This document shows positions 15,769-23,599 of a stretch of DNA of 46,589 bases, in pieces; positions within the stretch are counted from its first letter, which is position 1, and every line of letters begins with the position of its first letter. This stretch comes from Bacillota bacterium (lineage in GTDB: Bacteria > Bacillota > Dethiobacteria > DTU022), in the NCBI GenBank assembly GCA_012797095.1, contig JAAZPS010000224.1:1-46589 (forward strand), given 5' to 3'. Under the pieces are notes generated by a model. That model searched no databases and had not been told where the DNA came from. It saw only the letters and a program-made list of their open reading frames with translations. The position numbers were made by a program, and so were the translations under genes.

Positions 15769-15936
15769 ATGGGCGATATGTTGGTAACCCTGACGGAGAC
15801 AAGAGAGAATCTGTTAAGGGAATATGTCATCGCTAAAGGTGCCGAGAGGGCAGCTGTTCTGGCCAAAATTCTCGAGATCGAATCGGAGATCGAGGATGAG
15901 AAGAAGAGACGCCAGATTGCACAGCCGCTGGTATAA
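15769..15936 (+). CDS. Small charged helical protein of unknown function (55 residues)
   Basis: Not recognised. The ATG at 15769 follows a very strong ribosome site (GAAGGAGG, about 15751-15758). It encodes a 55-residue, highly charged protein that looks helical: TETRENLLREYV, then AERAAVLAKILEIESEIEDEKK and an end of RRQIAQPLV. The second half has heptad-like spacing of I, L and V, suggesting a coiled coil or a helical hairpin. No cysteine, signal peptide or membrane segment is present. The gene stands alone, with a dyad upstream and a good terminator 34 bases downstream, which supports a real expressed gene. It lacks the SQELD-type motif of Spo0E-like phosphatases. Confidence 0.7.
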   Translation: MGDMLVTLTETRENLLREYVIAKGAERAAVLAKILEIESEIEDEKKRRQIAQPLV

Positions 15937-15969
15937 AGAATAAAGAATAGTCGGTCGGAAGTACCCTTC

Positions 15970-15996
15970 TGGCGGGATCGTTCCCGCCACTTTTTT
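15970..15996 (+). terminator. Rho-independent terminator after the 55-residue gene
   Basis: The stem TGGCGGGA (15970-15977) with TCCCGCCA (15982-15989) is a perfect 8-bp helix with loop TCGT, followed by C and six T. Confidence 0.92.
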
Positions 15997-16006
15997 ATGG
16001 GCCGCC

Positions 16007-16046
16007 TTCCCGGCCCGGGCCGGGGTTGTTCCGGCCGGGCCAGGAA
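16007..16046. other. Strong unexplained hairpin in the leader region before the MoxR gene
   Basis: TTCC-CGGCCCGG-GCCGG (16007-16023) pairs with 16031-16046 in a 16-bp helix with one mismatch and one bulge. There is no T-run. A second smaller hairpin (GGGAGC and GCTCCT arms, about 16078-16094) follows. No known RNA family is recognised. Confidence 0.4.
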
Positions 16047-16125
16047 GGAAACAGGGGATGTGGGAGAAGTTGCACCGGGAGCGTCCATGCTCCTTTCGGG
16101 GGGCCGGTAATCAGGGCGGAGCCGT

Positions 16126-16154
16126 TTGCTGCCCAGGTTAATGTATAGTATGAT
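16126..16154 (+). promoter_or_regulatory. Candidate sigma-A promoter of the MoxR-VWA-CooC operon
   Basis: TTGCTG (16126-16131), a 17-base spacer and TATGAT (16149-16154, 5 of 6) lie 38 bases before the MoxR start at 16193. Confidence 0.5.
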
Positions 16155-16192
16155 TAGTTCGAAAGATCATAATTTTAGGCGGGAGGTTTATT

Positions 16193-17107
16193 ATGCAGTT
16201 AGATCTGTCTGCTCTCCGGCAGGGCTTTATCGATGTCGGCTATATCTGCGATCAAAATGCATTGCTCACGGTTTATCTTGCGCTGAAGCTGCAGAAACCT
16301 TTGCTCATCGAGGGTGCTCCGGGAGTGGGCAAGACCGAGCTGGGAAAGACGCTGGCAAAGGTGCTGCGGACGGAGCTGATCCGCCTGCAGTGCTATGAAG
16401 GTCTCGACGAGACCAAGGCGCTTTACGAGTGGAACTACCAGCGCCAGCTGCTGCGGATCCAGATCGATTCCCGCCAGAACGGGAACAAGCTGGAGGAGGA
16501 AGATCTTTTCTCACTTTCCTATCTGCTGGAAAGGCCTCTTTTGAAAGCGATCCGGGCGCCGGAAACAAAGGTGCTGCTCATCGATGAGGTCGATAAATGT
16601 GATCCGGAATTCGAGGCTTTTCTTCTTGAAGTGCTCTCCGATTTTCAGATCTCCATCCCCGAACTGGGGACGCTGCAGGCAAAGAATATCCCGGTGGTGG
16701 TCCTGACGAGCAACAATGAACGGGAACTTTCCGACGGTTTGAAGCGACGCTGCCTCTATCTTTACTTTAATTTTCCCGATGTGGCCCGGGAGTCGCAGAT
16801 CATCCGTTCCCGCATTCCCGAAATCAAGGAGCGCTTTGCGATGGAGATTGCCCGGGTGATCGCTCATATCCGCAGCCAGGAGGAGATGCGTAAAAAACCT
16901 TCCATCGCCGAAACGTTGGACTGGACCCGCGCGTTGGTGGCGCTGGATAAAAAAAGAGTCGATGGAGGCCTGGTCAACGATACCCTTAACCTGCTGCTCA
17001 AAAATCGTCAAGATCAGCTTCTTTTTCACCGGAAGATCGGGAAAAAGGGGATCGATCAGCTGTTGCAGCAGCCTGTCGAGCCGGGGGAGGATCTCAGATG
17101 TCTTTAA
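16193..17107 (+). CDS. MoxR-family AAA+ ATPase
   Basis: A 304-residue AAA+ ATPase of the MoxR/CoxD group, chaperones that remodel or insert metal centres into partner enzymes together with VWA proteins. Walker A is GAPGVGKTEL (41-50). Walker B is VLLIDEVDK (about 125-133). Sensor 1 is VVLTSNNERELSDGLKRRC, including the arginine-finger region. The MoxR-type insert before Walker B is present. ATG 16193 follows GGGAGG at 16180-16185. The next gene, for a VWA protein, overlaps the last 10 bases. A CooC-type ATPase gene overlaps that in turn, so the client may be a nickel or molybdenum enzyme encoded elsewhere. The client is inferred only from context. Confidence 0.88.
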   Translation: MQLDLSALRQGFIDVGYICDQNALLTVYLALKLQKPLLIEGAPGVGKTELGKTLAKVLRTELIRLQCYEGLDETKALYEWNYQRQLLRIQIDSRQNGNKLEEEDLFSLSYLLERPLLKAIRAPETKVLLIDEVDKCDPEFEAFLLEVLSDFQISIPELGTLQAKNIPVVVLTSNNERELSDGLKRRCLYLYFNFPDVARESQIIRSRIPEIKERFAMEIARVIAHIRSQEEMRKKPSIAETLDWTRALVALDKKRVDGGLVNDTLNLLLKNRQDQLLFHRKIGKKGIDQLLQQPVEPGEDLRCL

Positions 17108-18495
17108 CGGATTCGCAGGAGAGCTACTTTGAAGAGAATATGGCCGCCTTTGCCGCACTGCTGCGCGCCGAGGGACTGATCCTGGGAACAGCGGAGCTGC
17201 TCGATGCACTGCAGGCTCTTCGTTATATCGATATGGCGGACCGGACTGCGTTCAAGACCGCCCTGCGGGCCACCCTGGTGAAAAACGAACGCGATCTGGA
17301 AATTTTCGAGCGTTCCTTTGAGCGCTATTTTATTCCCCTGACAGCGCAGGCCGAGCACCTTCGTGAAGCGGCTCTGCAGGTGGAAGAGCAGAAGATCAAG
17401 CTGGAGGATGCGGCCGGCGAGCTGGCGTTTAAAGGCGAACCCTTGCCCCTGTCGACGGAGGAGATGCTGCTTTATACCTCTCTCCCCGAAGAGCAGCGGC
17501 AAAACCTGCAGCGTTTTGTTCAGGAGACCGCTGCAGCGGAAAAAGAGATGATGCGGCCGCTGCGCCCCCTTCTCGAAACCGTGGTCAAAGGGCACCTGCG
17601 CTACTGGCACAGCCGGAAGGAGCAGCTCGCGGCGGGAGACGGCGGCGGCGGGGCCGGTGGGGCGGGCGGTATCTCCAGAACCTCGGCCAACAGAGAGAGT
17701 CGGTTGCGCGAATCCGATATTCAGGAGCTGCAGCAGGCTGATCTGCCGGCGGCGAGGGCGCTGATCGATCGGCTTTCCCGGCAGCTGGCCCGCAGGCTGG
17801 TCTATCAGCGTCAGCGAAATGCATCCCGCGGTGCTCTCGATTTTCGCCGGACGGTTCGGGCCAATATGCGCTTTGGGGGGCGCCTTTTCTTGCTGAGACA
17901 CAGGCGGAAACGCCGCTCGCCGCTGCAGCTGCTCCTGGTGGGTGATCTCTCTGCCTCGATGAAGCGCTACAGCAGCTTTGTGCTGCAATTTATCTACGGC
18001 CTCCAGACGGTGATCGCCAATCTGGAGCTTTTCTCTTTTGCCGATACCCTTGAATATCTCACTCCTGCCCTGAAGGAGCAGGCCGGGCTGGAGCAGATCC
18101 TGGAACGGGTTGTGCTGCAGGGCGAATCCTGGGGCGGGGGGACCAATATCGGGGCATCGCTGACGGAGCTTTTCGAAAATTATCGCGAACTGCTGACCTA
18201 CCGGACCATTGTGATCGTGGTCAGCGATACTCGAACGGTGCAGCTCGATCGGGCCCTGCCGGCGCTGCAGAAGATAACGGAGCGGGTCCGTCAGGTGATC
18301 TGGCTGAACCCGCTGCCGCCGGAGGAATGGTTCCGCTATCGCTCGGTGCAGCTGTTCAGTGAACTGGTGGAGATGTGGCCCTGCAATACCATCGCCCAGC
18401 TGGAGCAGGCGGTTACAGGGCGACTGTTTGCCGCAACTACATATTTAGATCAGGAGGCAGGAAAAGATGACCAAACGTATCGCTATCGCCGGTAA
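17098..18495 (+). CDS. VWA-domain protein (CoxE-like), partner of the MoxR ATPase
   Basis: A 465-residue cytoplasmic protein with a helical N-terminal half (about 1-175), a glycine-rich hinge (GDGGGGAGGAGG, about residue 181 on), a basic stretch rich in Arg, and a C-terminal von Willebrand A domain. The MIDAS motif DLSASM starts at Asp283. GGGTNIG and VVSDTRT supply the remaining metal-site residues. The layout matches CoxE/YeiC-like VWA proteins paired with MoxR ATPases, which act as adaptors for the ATPase on its client. ATG 17098 lies inside the end of the MoxR gene. The 3' end overlaps the CooC gene by 29 bases. No membrane segment is visible. Confidence 0.85.
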   Translation: MSLTDSQESYFEENMAAFAALLRAEGLILGTAELLDALQALRYIDMADRTAFKTALRATLVKNERDLEIFERSFERYFIPLTAQAEHLREAALQVEEQKIKLEDAAGELAFKGEPLPLSTEEMLLYTSLPEEQRQNLQRFVQETAAAEKEMMRPLRPLLETVVKGHLRYWHSRKEQLAAGDGGGGAGGAGGISRTSANRESRLRESDIQELQQADLPAARALIDRLSRQLARRLVYQRQRNASRGALDFRRTVRANMRFGGRLFLLRHRRKRRSPLQLLLVGDLSASMKRYSSFVLQFIYGLQTVIANLELFSFADTLEYLTPALKEQAGLEQILERVVLQGESWGGGTNIGASLTELFENYRELLTYRTIVIVVSDTRTVQLDRALPALQKITERVRQVIWLNPLPPEEWFRYRSVQLFSELVEMWPCNTIAQLEQAVTGRLFAATTYLDQEAGKDDQTYRYRR

Positions 18496-19222
18496 GGGGG
18501 GCACCGGTAAAACCACCCTGGCAGCCCTTTTGATCCGGTTATTGCAAGAAAACCGGCCGGACAAGGCTATCCTCGCCGTTGATGCCGACCCTAACGCCAA
18601 TCTTAACGAGGCTCTCGGCCTCTCTGTTGAGCAGACCATGTCCATGGTCCTGGAAGCGATCAAGAAGCCTGGCGGGGTGCCCACCGGGATGACCAAGGAT
18701 ATCTTTGTCCAGTACGAGCTGAACAGATCCCTTGTCGAGACGAAACATTTTGACCTGCTGGTGATGGGCAGCCCGCAGGGTGCGGGATGCTACTGTTATC
18801 CCAATGATCTGCTCCGCCGATTTCTGGAGCAGCTCAGCGCCAATTACGATTACATGCTGATGGACAATGAAGCCGGGCTGGAGCATCTCAGCCGGCGGGT
18901 TCTGCCCGAGGCCGAAATATTGGTGATCACCAGCGATGCAACGGCCCGGGGAATCCGCTCCGCGGGAAGGGTGCGCGAGATTATCGACAATGTCAAGCTG
19001 CAGATCGGGCGGATGGGCCTGGTGATCACGCGCAGCCGCCCCGGCGAGATGGAGCGGTTGGATGAAGAGATTGAACGGACAGGGCTGGAGGTTTGGGGCG
19101 ATATTCCCTTTGACCCGGCGATCATGGACTACGATCTGGAAGGAAAGCCGCTTTTCGATCTGCCCGCCGAGTCGCCGGCGGTTCAGGCGGCGGCAAAATT
19201 GTATCAGTCGCTGGCGCTGTAA
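18467..19222 (+). CDS. CooC/AcsF-type nickel-insertion ATPase
   Basis: A 251-residue SIMIBI-class ATPase similar to CooC and AcsF, which load nickel into carbon monoxide dehydrogenase and acetyl-CoA synthase. The deviant Walker A GKGGTGKTT is at residues 9-17. DADPNANL (switch) follows. The paired cysteines Cys108 and Cys110 in GCYCYPND correspond to the CxC metal site that bridges the CooC dimer. The C-terminus has GDIPFDPAIMDYDL, common in this group. Starting 29 bases inside the VWA gene, it is clearly in the same operon. No CODH gene is in the window, so the target enzyme is inferred. Confidence 0.85.
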   Translation: MTKRIAIAGKGGTGKTTLAALLIRLLQENRPDKAILAVDADPNANLNEALGLSVEQTMSMVLEAIKKPGGVPTGMTKDIFVQYELNRSLVETKHFDLLVMGSPQGAGCYCYPNDLLRRFLEQLSANYDYMLMDNEAGLEHLSRRVLPEAEILVITSDATARGIRSAGRVREIIDNVKLQIGRMGLVITRSRPGEMERLDEEIERTGLEVWGDIPFDPAIMDYDLEGKPLFDLPAESPAVQAAAKLYQSLAL

Positions 19223-19244
19223 CAGCGCCGGAGGAGGAAAGGCA

Positions 19245-19892
19245 GTGTTCTTTGTAGACCGTCCGGAGGCCGGGGCCCTTCTTGCCGAAAAATTGAGCGG
19301 CTACCGGGGGGCGCTGCCGCTGATCCTGGCGGTGCCGCGCGGGGGTGTCGCCGTGGCGCTGCCACTGTGGCGCCATCTCGGCGGCGAACTCGATCTGGCG
19401 ATCGCCCGGAAGATCGGGGCCCCCGATCAGCCGGAGCTGGCTGTCGGTGCGGTCACCGCCGGCGGGTACCTGCTGCTCAACGAAAAATTGGCCGCACAGC
19501 TCCATTTGCCGGAAAGATATCTTAAGCGTGCCTCGGCAAGGGAGCGGGGCGAGATTTCCCGCCAGCTGCAGCTGTACCGGGGCTGGCGGAATCCGCCGGA
19601 GATCGAAGACAGGACGGTCATCGTTGTTGATGACGGGGTTGCCACCGGATTCACCCTGCGCGCTGCCCTGGAAGGGGTGAAGCAGGGCCGTCCGAAAAGA
19701 TTGATCCTGGCAGTTCCTGTCGGTCCACCCGGGATCCTGGAGCAGCTCCGCCGGGAGGTAGATGAGCTCTGTTACCTCGCGGCACCGCCTCATTTCGCCG
19801 CCGTGGGACAATTTTACCGCGATTTCAGGCAGATCAGCGATAGCGAAGTGAAGGCAGCCCTGAAGGAGGCCCGGGGCGACCGGGGGGCCTGA
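19245..19892 (+). CDS. Predicted phosphoribosyltransferase (COG1926-like)
   Basis: A 215-residue type I phosphoribosyltransferase fold. The PRPP-binding loop is TVIVVDDGVATGFT (about residues 122-135). The N-terminal LILAVPRGGVAVALPL segment is typical of the COG1926 group of uncharacterised PRTases. The start is GTG 19245, with GGAGGAGGAAAG just upstream. The longer in-frame reading back into the CooC gene is rejected. The gene lies 22 bases after the CooC gene and may be cotranscribed. No biochemical substrate is known for this group, and nothing in the sequence indicates one. Confidence 0.85.
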   Translation: MFFVDRPEAGALLAEKLSGYRGALPLILAVPRGGVAVALPLWRHLGGELDLAIARKIGAPDQPELAVGAVTAGGYLLLNEKLAAQLHLPERYLKRASARERGEISRQLQLYRGWRNPPEIEDRTVIVVDDGVATGFTLRAALEGVKQGRPKRLILAVPVGPPGILEQLRREVDELCYLAAPPHFAAVGQFYRDFRQISDSEVKAALKEARGDRGA

Positions 19893-19915
19893 GCAGCTCC
19901 GGCGGCAGCCTTTGA

Positions 19916-19944
19916 TTGACATCTGCCAGGTAAAGGTATAGGTT
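19916..19944 (+). promoter_or_regulatory. Sigma-A promoter of the SAM riboswitch-metK unit
   Basis: A perfect TTGACA at 19916-19921 is followed by overlapping weak -10 candidates, TATAGG (19937-19942, spacer 15) and TAGGTT (19939-19944, spacer 17). RNA would begin shortly before the aptamer at 19973. Confidence 0.6.
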
Positions 19945-19972
19945 ATAGATATCCCGGCGCTTGGAAGCCGGG

Positions 19973-20118
19973 CTCTTATCAAGAGCGGAGGAGGGACGGT
20001 CCCGATGAATCCCGGCAACCGGATCGCAGCAGCGATCACGGTGCCAATTGCCGCGGGGATAATGCCCCGGAAGATGAGAGGTGGCCGGGGCCTCTTCTTC
20101 GGAGAGGTCTTATTTTTT
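19973..20118 (+). promoter_or_regulatory. SAM-I (S-box) riboswitch with transcription terminator, controlling metK
   Basis: Helix P1 is CTCTTATC (19973-19980) with GATGAGAG (20073-20080). Conserved S-box parts follow in order: AAGAG, GGAGGGA, the GGTCCCGATGAA junction, CCCGGCAACC and GGTGCCAATT. A terminator hairpin (20091-20097 with 20101-20107) leads into a T-rich run at 20108-20118. The 3' strand of P1 with its flank (20069-20081) can instead pair with the terminator's 5' arm (20091-20100), forming an antiterminator. SAM binding should therefore stop metK transcription. This is a classic arrangement in Bacillota. Confidence 0.93.
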
Positions 20119-20158
20119 ATTCAGGGCAGCCAAGAATACCAAAGGAGGCAGTTCTCAA

Positions 20159-21349
20159 ATGAGCCCGAAAGACTTTCTATTAACTTCAGAGTCGGTTACC
20201 GAAGGACATCCTGACAAGCTGGCCGATCAGATCTCCGATACGATCCTCGATTCAATCATCGCCCAGGATCCGCTGGCACGGGTGGCTGCAGAAACAATGG
20301 TTACCACCGGACTTGTTTTCGTCTGCGGCGAGATCACCACAGAATGCTACATCGATATCCCCAGTATAATCCGGGAAAAGGTCAAGAAGGTCGGTTATAC
20401 CAGGGCCAAATATGGCTTCGATGGGGATACCTGTGCCGTGCTCACCTCCATTGATGAGCAGTCTCCCGATATTGCCCTGGGAGTGGATCGGGCCCGGGAG
20501 GTCAAGGACGGGGGCTCCGCCGACAGCTTTGATCGGGTCGGGGCCGGTGATCAGGGGATGGTGGTCGGCTATGCTTGCGATGAGACCGCCGAGCTGATGC
20601 CCCTTTCGATCTCCCTGGCTCACAGGCTGGCCCAGCGTCTTGCTGCTGTGCGCAAGGAAGGGCTGCTGCCGTATCTCCGGCCCGACGGCAAGTCCCAGGT
20701 GACGGTGGCCTACCGCGGCGGCAAACCGGATCATCTGCAAACAGTGGTTATCTCGGCCCAGCACAGCGAAGAGGTATCCTTAAACCAGATCAAGAAGGAT
20801 ATTACTGAACTGGTGATCGAAAAGACGATCCCCCCGGAGCTGCTCGTTGCCCGGACCCGTTTGCTGGTCAACCCGACGGGTCGTTTTGTTGTCGGCGGCC
20901 CCCAGGGAGATGCCGGGCTGACCGGTCGGAAGATCATCGTGGATACTTACGGGGGAGTTGCTCTGCACGGTGGCGGTGCTTTTTCGGGAAAAGACCCCAC
21001 CAAGGTCGATCGTTCGGCAGCCTATGCCGCCCGCCATGTCGCCAAAAATATTGTCGCCGCCGGGCTGGCCCGGCGCTGCCAGCTTCAGATCGCCTATGTC
21101 ATCGGAGTGGCCCGGCCTGTTTCAATAGCGGTGGAGACCTTCGGGACCTCCTCCCTAGCTCCGGAGCGGCTTGAAGCGCTGATCAACGAATGTTTCGATC
21201 TACGTCCGGCGGCGATCATCGAGCAGCTGGATCTGCGGCGCCCGATCTATCAGCAGCTGGCGGCTTACGGCCATTTTGGCCGGCCGGAGCTCGAGCTTCC
21301 CTGGGAAAAGCTTGATCGGGTACCCCTGCTGAAAGAAAAAACCGGCTGA
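20159..21349 (+). CDS. metK: S-adenosylmethionine synthase
   Basis: Makes SAM from methionine and ATP. The 396-residue product has the family motifs: EGHPDKLADQISD with His17, GAGDQGMVVGYA (methionine and ATP site), and GGGAFSGKDPTKVDRSAAY, the phosphate-binding loop. It ends with AYGHFGR, as usual. ATG 20159 follows AAAGGAGGCA (20140-20149). Expression should be repressed by SAM through the S-box leader. Together with the homocysteine operon at 12.9 kb it covers parts of the methionine cycle. Confidence 0.97.
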   Translation: MSPKDFLLTSESVTEGHPDKLADQISDTILDSIIAQDPLARVAAETMVTTGLVFVCGEITTECYIDIPSIIREKVKKVGYTRAKYGFDGDTCAVLTSIDEQSPDIALGVDRAREVKDGGSADSFDRVGAGDQGMVVGYACDETAELMPLSISLAHRLAQRLAAVRKEGLLPYLRPDGKSQVTVAYRGGKPDHLQTVVISAQHSEEVSLNQIKKDITELVIEKTIPPELLVARTRLLVNPTGRFVVGGPQGDAGLTGRKIIVDTYGGVALHGGGAFSGKDPTKVDRSAAYAARHVAKNIVAAGLARRCQLQIAYVIGVARPVSIAVETFGTSSLAPERLEALINECFDLRPAAIIEQLDLRRPIYQQLAAYGHFGRPELELPWEKLDRVPLLKEKTG

Positions 21350-21403
21350 ACCTTCTGCCCAAGGGGCATAAGCAGACAGCCGGCAGCCGATGGAGGGATT
21401 TCG

Positions 21404-23599
21404 CTGGAAGATCTGGATAAATTCGAGGGAACCCTGGAGCGGATCAGGTATTACAATGAAGAGAGCGCCTACCTGGTGGGACGGCTGCGCTGTACCAGCG
21501 GCGATGCCATCACCATCGTGGGCAGCTTCCCGCCCATGCAGGAGGGTGAAAGCCTCTGCATTACCGGGAAGTGGCAGGTGCACCACCGCTACGGCCGGCA
21601 GGTGGCGGTGGAGCGCTGGGAACGGGTGCTCCCGGTCACCGAAGAGGGGCTCAAACGATATCTTTCATCAGGGCTGATCAAGGGGGTCGGCCCGGTCACA
21701 GCTGCGGCGATGGTGCGGCAGTTCGGCCTGGCTTCCCTGGAAGTGCTGGAGCAGGAGCCGGAGAGGTTGCAGGAGGTCTCCGGTATCGGCCCGAAGAAAG
21801 CAGCAGCGATTCTGGAAAGCTATGGAAAATATCGCGAAATGCAGAATGTGCTCATTTTTCTCCAGGGGTACGGTATCGGGGTGGGCCAGGCACTGCGCCT
21901 TTACCGCCACTATGGCCCCCGGGCTGCTGACCGGGTCAAGGAAAACCCATATATGCTTGCCGAAGAGGTTCTCGGGATAGGATTTAAAACGGCAGACCGG
22001 ATCGCCTGCCAGATGGGGCTCCCCGCTGACTCTCCGGTACGGGTCTGTGCGGCAGTGCTTTTTGTCCTGCGCGATGCGGCGGCAAAGGGTCATGTCTATC
22101 TGCCGCGGGAGATCTTGCTGGAGCGGGTCGGCGAACTTCTGACGGCACCGGGGGAGGCAGCTCCCCCCCTGGCGCCGGCCGGCCATCTGCAGCAACTGGC
22201 GGCAGAGAAAAAGATCTATCATGAGGCAACTGCCGGCGGAGAGATCGTCTATGCGGCGCCTTTTTACCATGCAGAGAAGGGAGTGGCCCGGCAGCTGCAG
22301 CTGCTGGCCGCAGCCCCGCAGCGGTGGGATGAGCGAGCGGGCCGGGCCGCTCTGGAATCGGCGGCGGGAAAAGAAAGCGGTTTGACCGGAGAACAGCGCC
22401 GGGTGCTGGAGCAGGCTTTGAGCAAGGGAATCCTTGTTGTAACCGGCGGTCCCGGAACGGGGAAAACGACGACGATCCGGGCGCTCCTTTCACTATTCAT
22501 CTCGCTGAAACAGCAGGTGCAGCTGGCCGCTCCAACAGGGCGGGCGGCCAAAAGAGTCAACGAAGCGACTGGCGAGGAGGCCTCCACGATCCACCGCCTT
22601 CTCGAGTACAGCTACACCGAGGGAGAAGGGTTCCGGTTTCTGCGCCACGAGAAGCGCCCCCTGGAGGCTGATGTGCTGATCATAGACGAGGCCTCCATGG
22701 TCGACTTGATGCTGATGTATCACCTGGTCAGGGCGATTCCCGAGGGGTGCCGCCTGATCCTGGTTGGCGATGCCGATCAGCTTCCGGCAGTGGGAGCGGG
22801 TAATGTTTTGCGCGATCTTCTTGATTCCGGGGTGATCTCCGCAGTTCGTCTGACCCATATCTTCAGGCAGGCCCGCGAAAGTCTGATCACGGTAAATGCA
22901 CACCGGATCAACCGGGGAGAGATGCCGCACCTCAATATAAAGAACAAAGACTTTTTCTTCGTTGACGAAGCCGTTCCCGATCTGGTCGCTCAGAAGGTGG
23001 TGCAGCTGTGCCGTGAACGGATCCCCAATTACGGGCCCTTTGATCCGGTGCTTGATATCCAGGTAATTACCCCGATGCGGCGAACCCCTGCCGGGGTGGA
23101 TAAGCTGAACCGGATGCTGCAGCAAGCGCTGAACCCTCCGACCAGAAAGCGAGAGGAGGTCACCGTTCGCGGGGAAATTTTTCGCAAAGGCGACAAGGTG
23201 ATGCAGATCCGGAACAATTACCAGAAAGAAGTTTTCAACGGGGATATCGGTTTTATCAGCGCCCTCGATCTGGAGGAGGGCGAGCTGACCGTAACCTACC
23301 GCGATCAATCGATCAGCCGGGCAGTGCTCTACAACTTCGGCGAGCTCGATGAGCTGACGCTGTCATATGCCATCTCGGTGCATAAAAGTCAGGGCAGCGA
23401 GTACCCGGTTATCATCATGCCGGTGATCACCCAGCATTACCTGCTGCTGCAGCGCAATCTCCTCTACACGGGGATTACCCGCGCCCGCAAGCTGGTGGTC
23501 CTGGTCGGGACAAAGAAGGCGCTGGCCATAGCGATACGGAACAATCGCGCCAGCGAACGCTACAGCCTGCTCGACAGCCGTTTGATTCAGGAGAGGTGA
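21404..23599 (+). CDS. recD2: RecD2-type 5'-3' DNA helicase, probable CTG start
   Basis: A 731-residue SF1B helicase of the RecD2/YrrC family, acting in DNA repair and fork maintenance without RecBC. The N-terminal domain begins LEDLDKFEGTLERI. Helix-hairpin-helix repeats follow (IKGVGPVTAAAM and VSGIGPKKAAAI, about 85-135). Walker A is GGPGTGKTTT (348-357) and Walker B is VLIIDEASMVD. The C-terminal motifs TPMRRTPAGVDKLN and SYAISVHKSQGSEYP are in order. Homologues start at the LEGT-type segment, but the frame has no ATG, GTG or TTG there. CTG 21404 lies six bases after GGAGGG (21392-21397) and is the best start. A first standard ATG at 21476 would delete the conserved N-terminus. Confidence 0.88.
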   Translation: MEDLDKFEGTLERIRYYNEESAYLVGRLRCTSGDAITIVGSFPPMQEGESLCITGKWQVHHRYGRQVAVERWERVLPVTEEGLKRYLSSGLIKGVGPVTAAAMVRQFGLASLEVLEQEPERLQEVSGIGPKKAAAILESYGKYREMQNVLIFLQGYGIGVGQALRLYRHYGPRAADRVKENPYMLAEEVLGIGFKTADRIACQMGLPADSPVRVCAAVLFVLRDAAAKGHVYLPREILLERVGELLTAPGEAAPPLAPAGHLQQLAAEKKIYHEATAGGEIVYAAPFYHAEKGVARQLQLLAAAPQRWDERAGRAALESAAGKESGLTGEQRRVLEQALSKGILVVTGGPGTGKTTTIRALLSLFISLKQQVQLAAPTGRAAKRVNEATGEEASTIHRLLEYSYTEGEGFRFLRHEKRPLEADVLIIDEASMVDLMLMYHLVRAIPEGCRLILVGDADQLPAVGAGNVLRDLLDSGVISAVRLTHIFRQARESLITVNAHRINRGEMPHLNIKNKDFFFVDEAVPDLVAQKVVQLCRERIPNYGPFDPVLDIQVITPMRRTPAGVDKLNRMLQQALNPPTRKREEVTVRGEIFRKGDKVMQIRNNYQKEVFNGDIGFISALDLEEGELTVTYRDQSISRAVLYNFGELDELTLSYAISVHKSQGSEYPVIIMPVITQHYLLLQRNLLYTGITRARKLVVLVGTKKALAIAIRNNRASERYSLLDSRLIQER

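Noticed and set aside
15997..16060. Possible small SRP RNA (the GGAAGGAAAC string)
   Set aside because: The conserved loop sequences of domain IV do not line up, and the flanking helix is perfect GC pairing rather than the SRP pattern.
21390..21677. ATG-initiated 95-residue frame at the start of recD2
   Set aside because: It is out of frame with the helicase, and its product is Trp/Arg-rich noise. The ribosome site is better explained by recD2.
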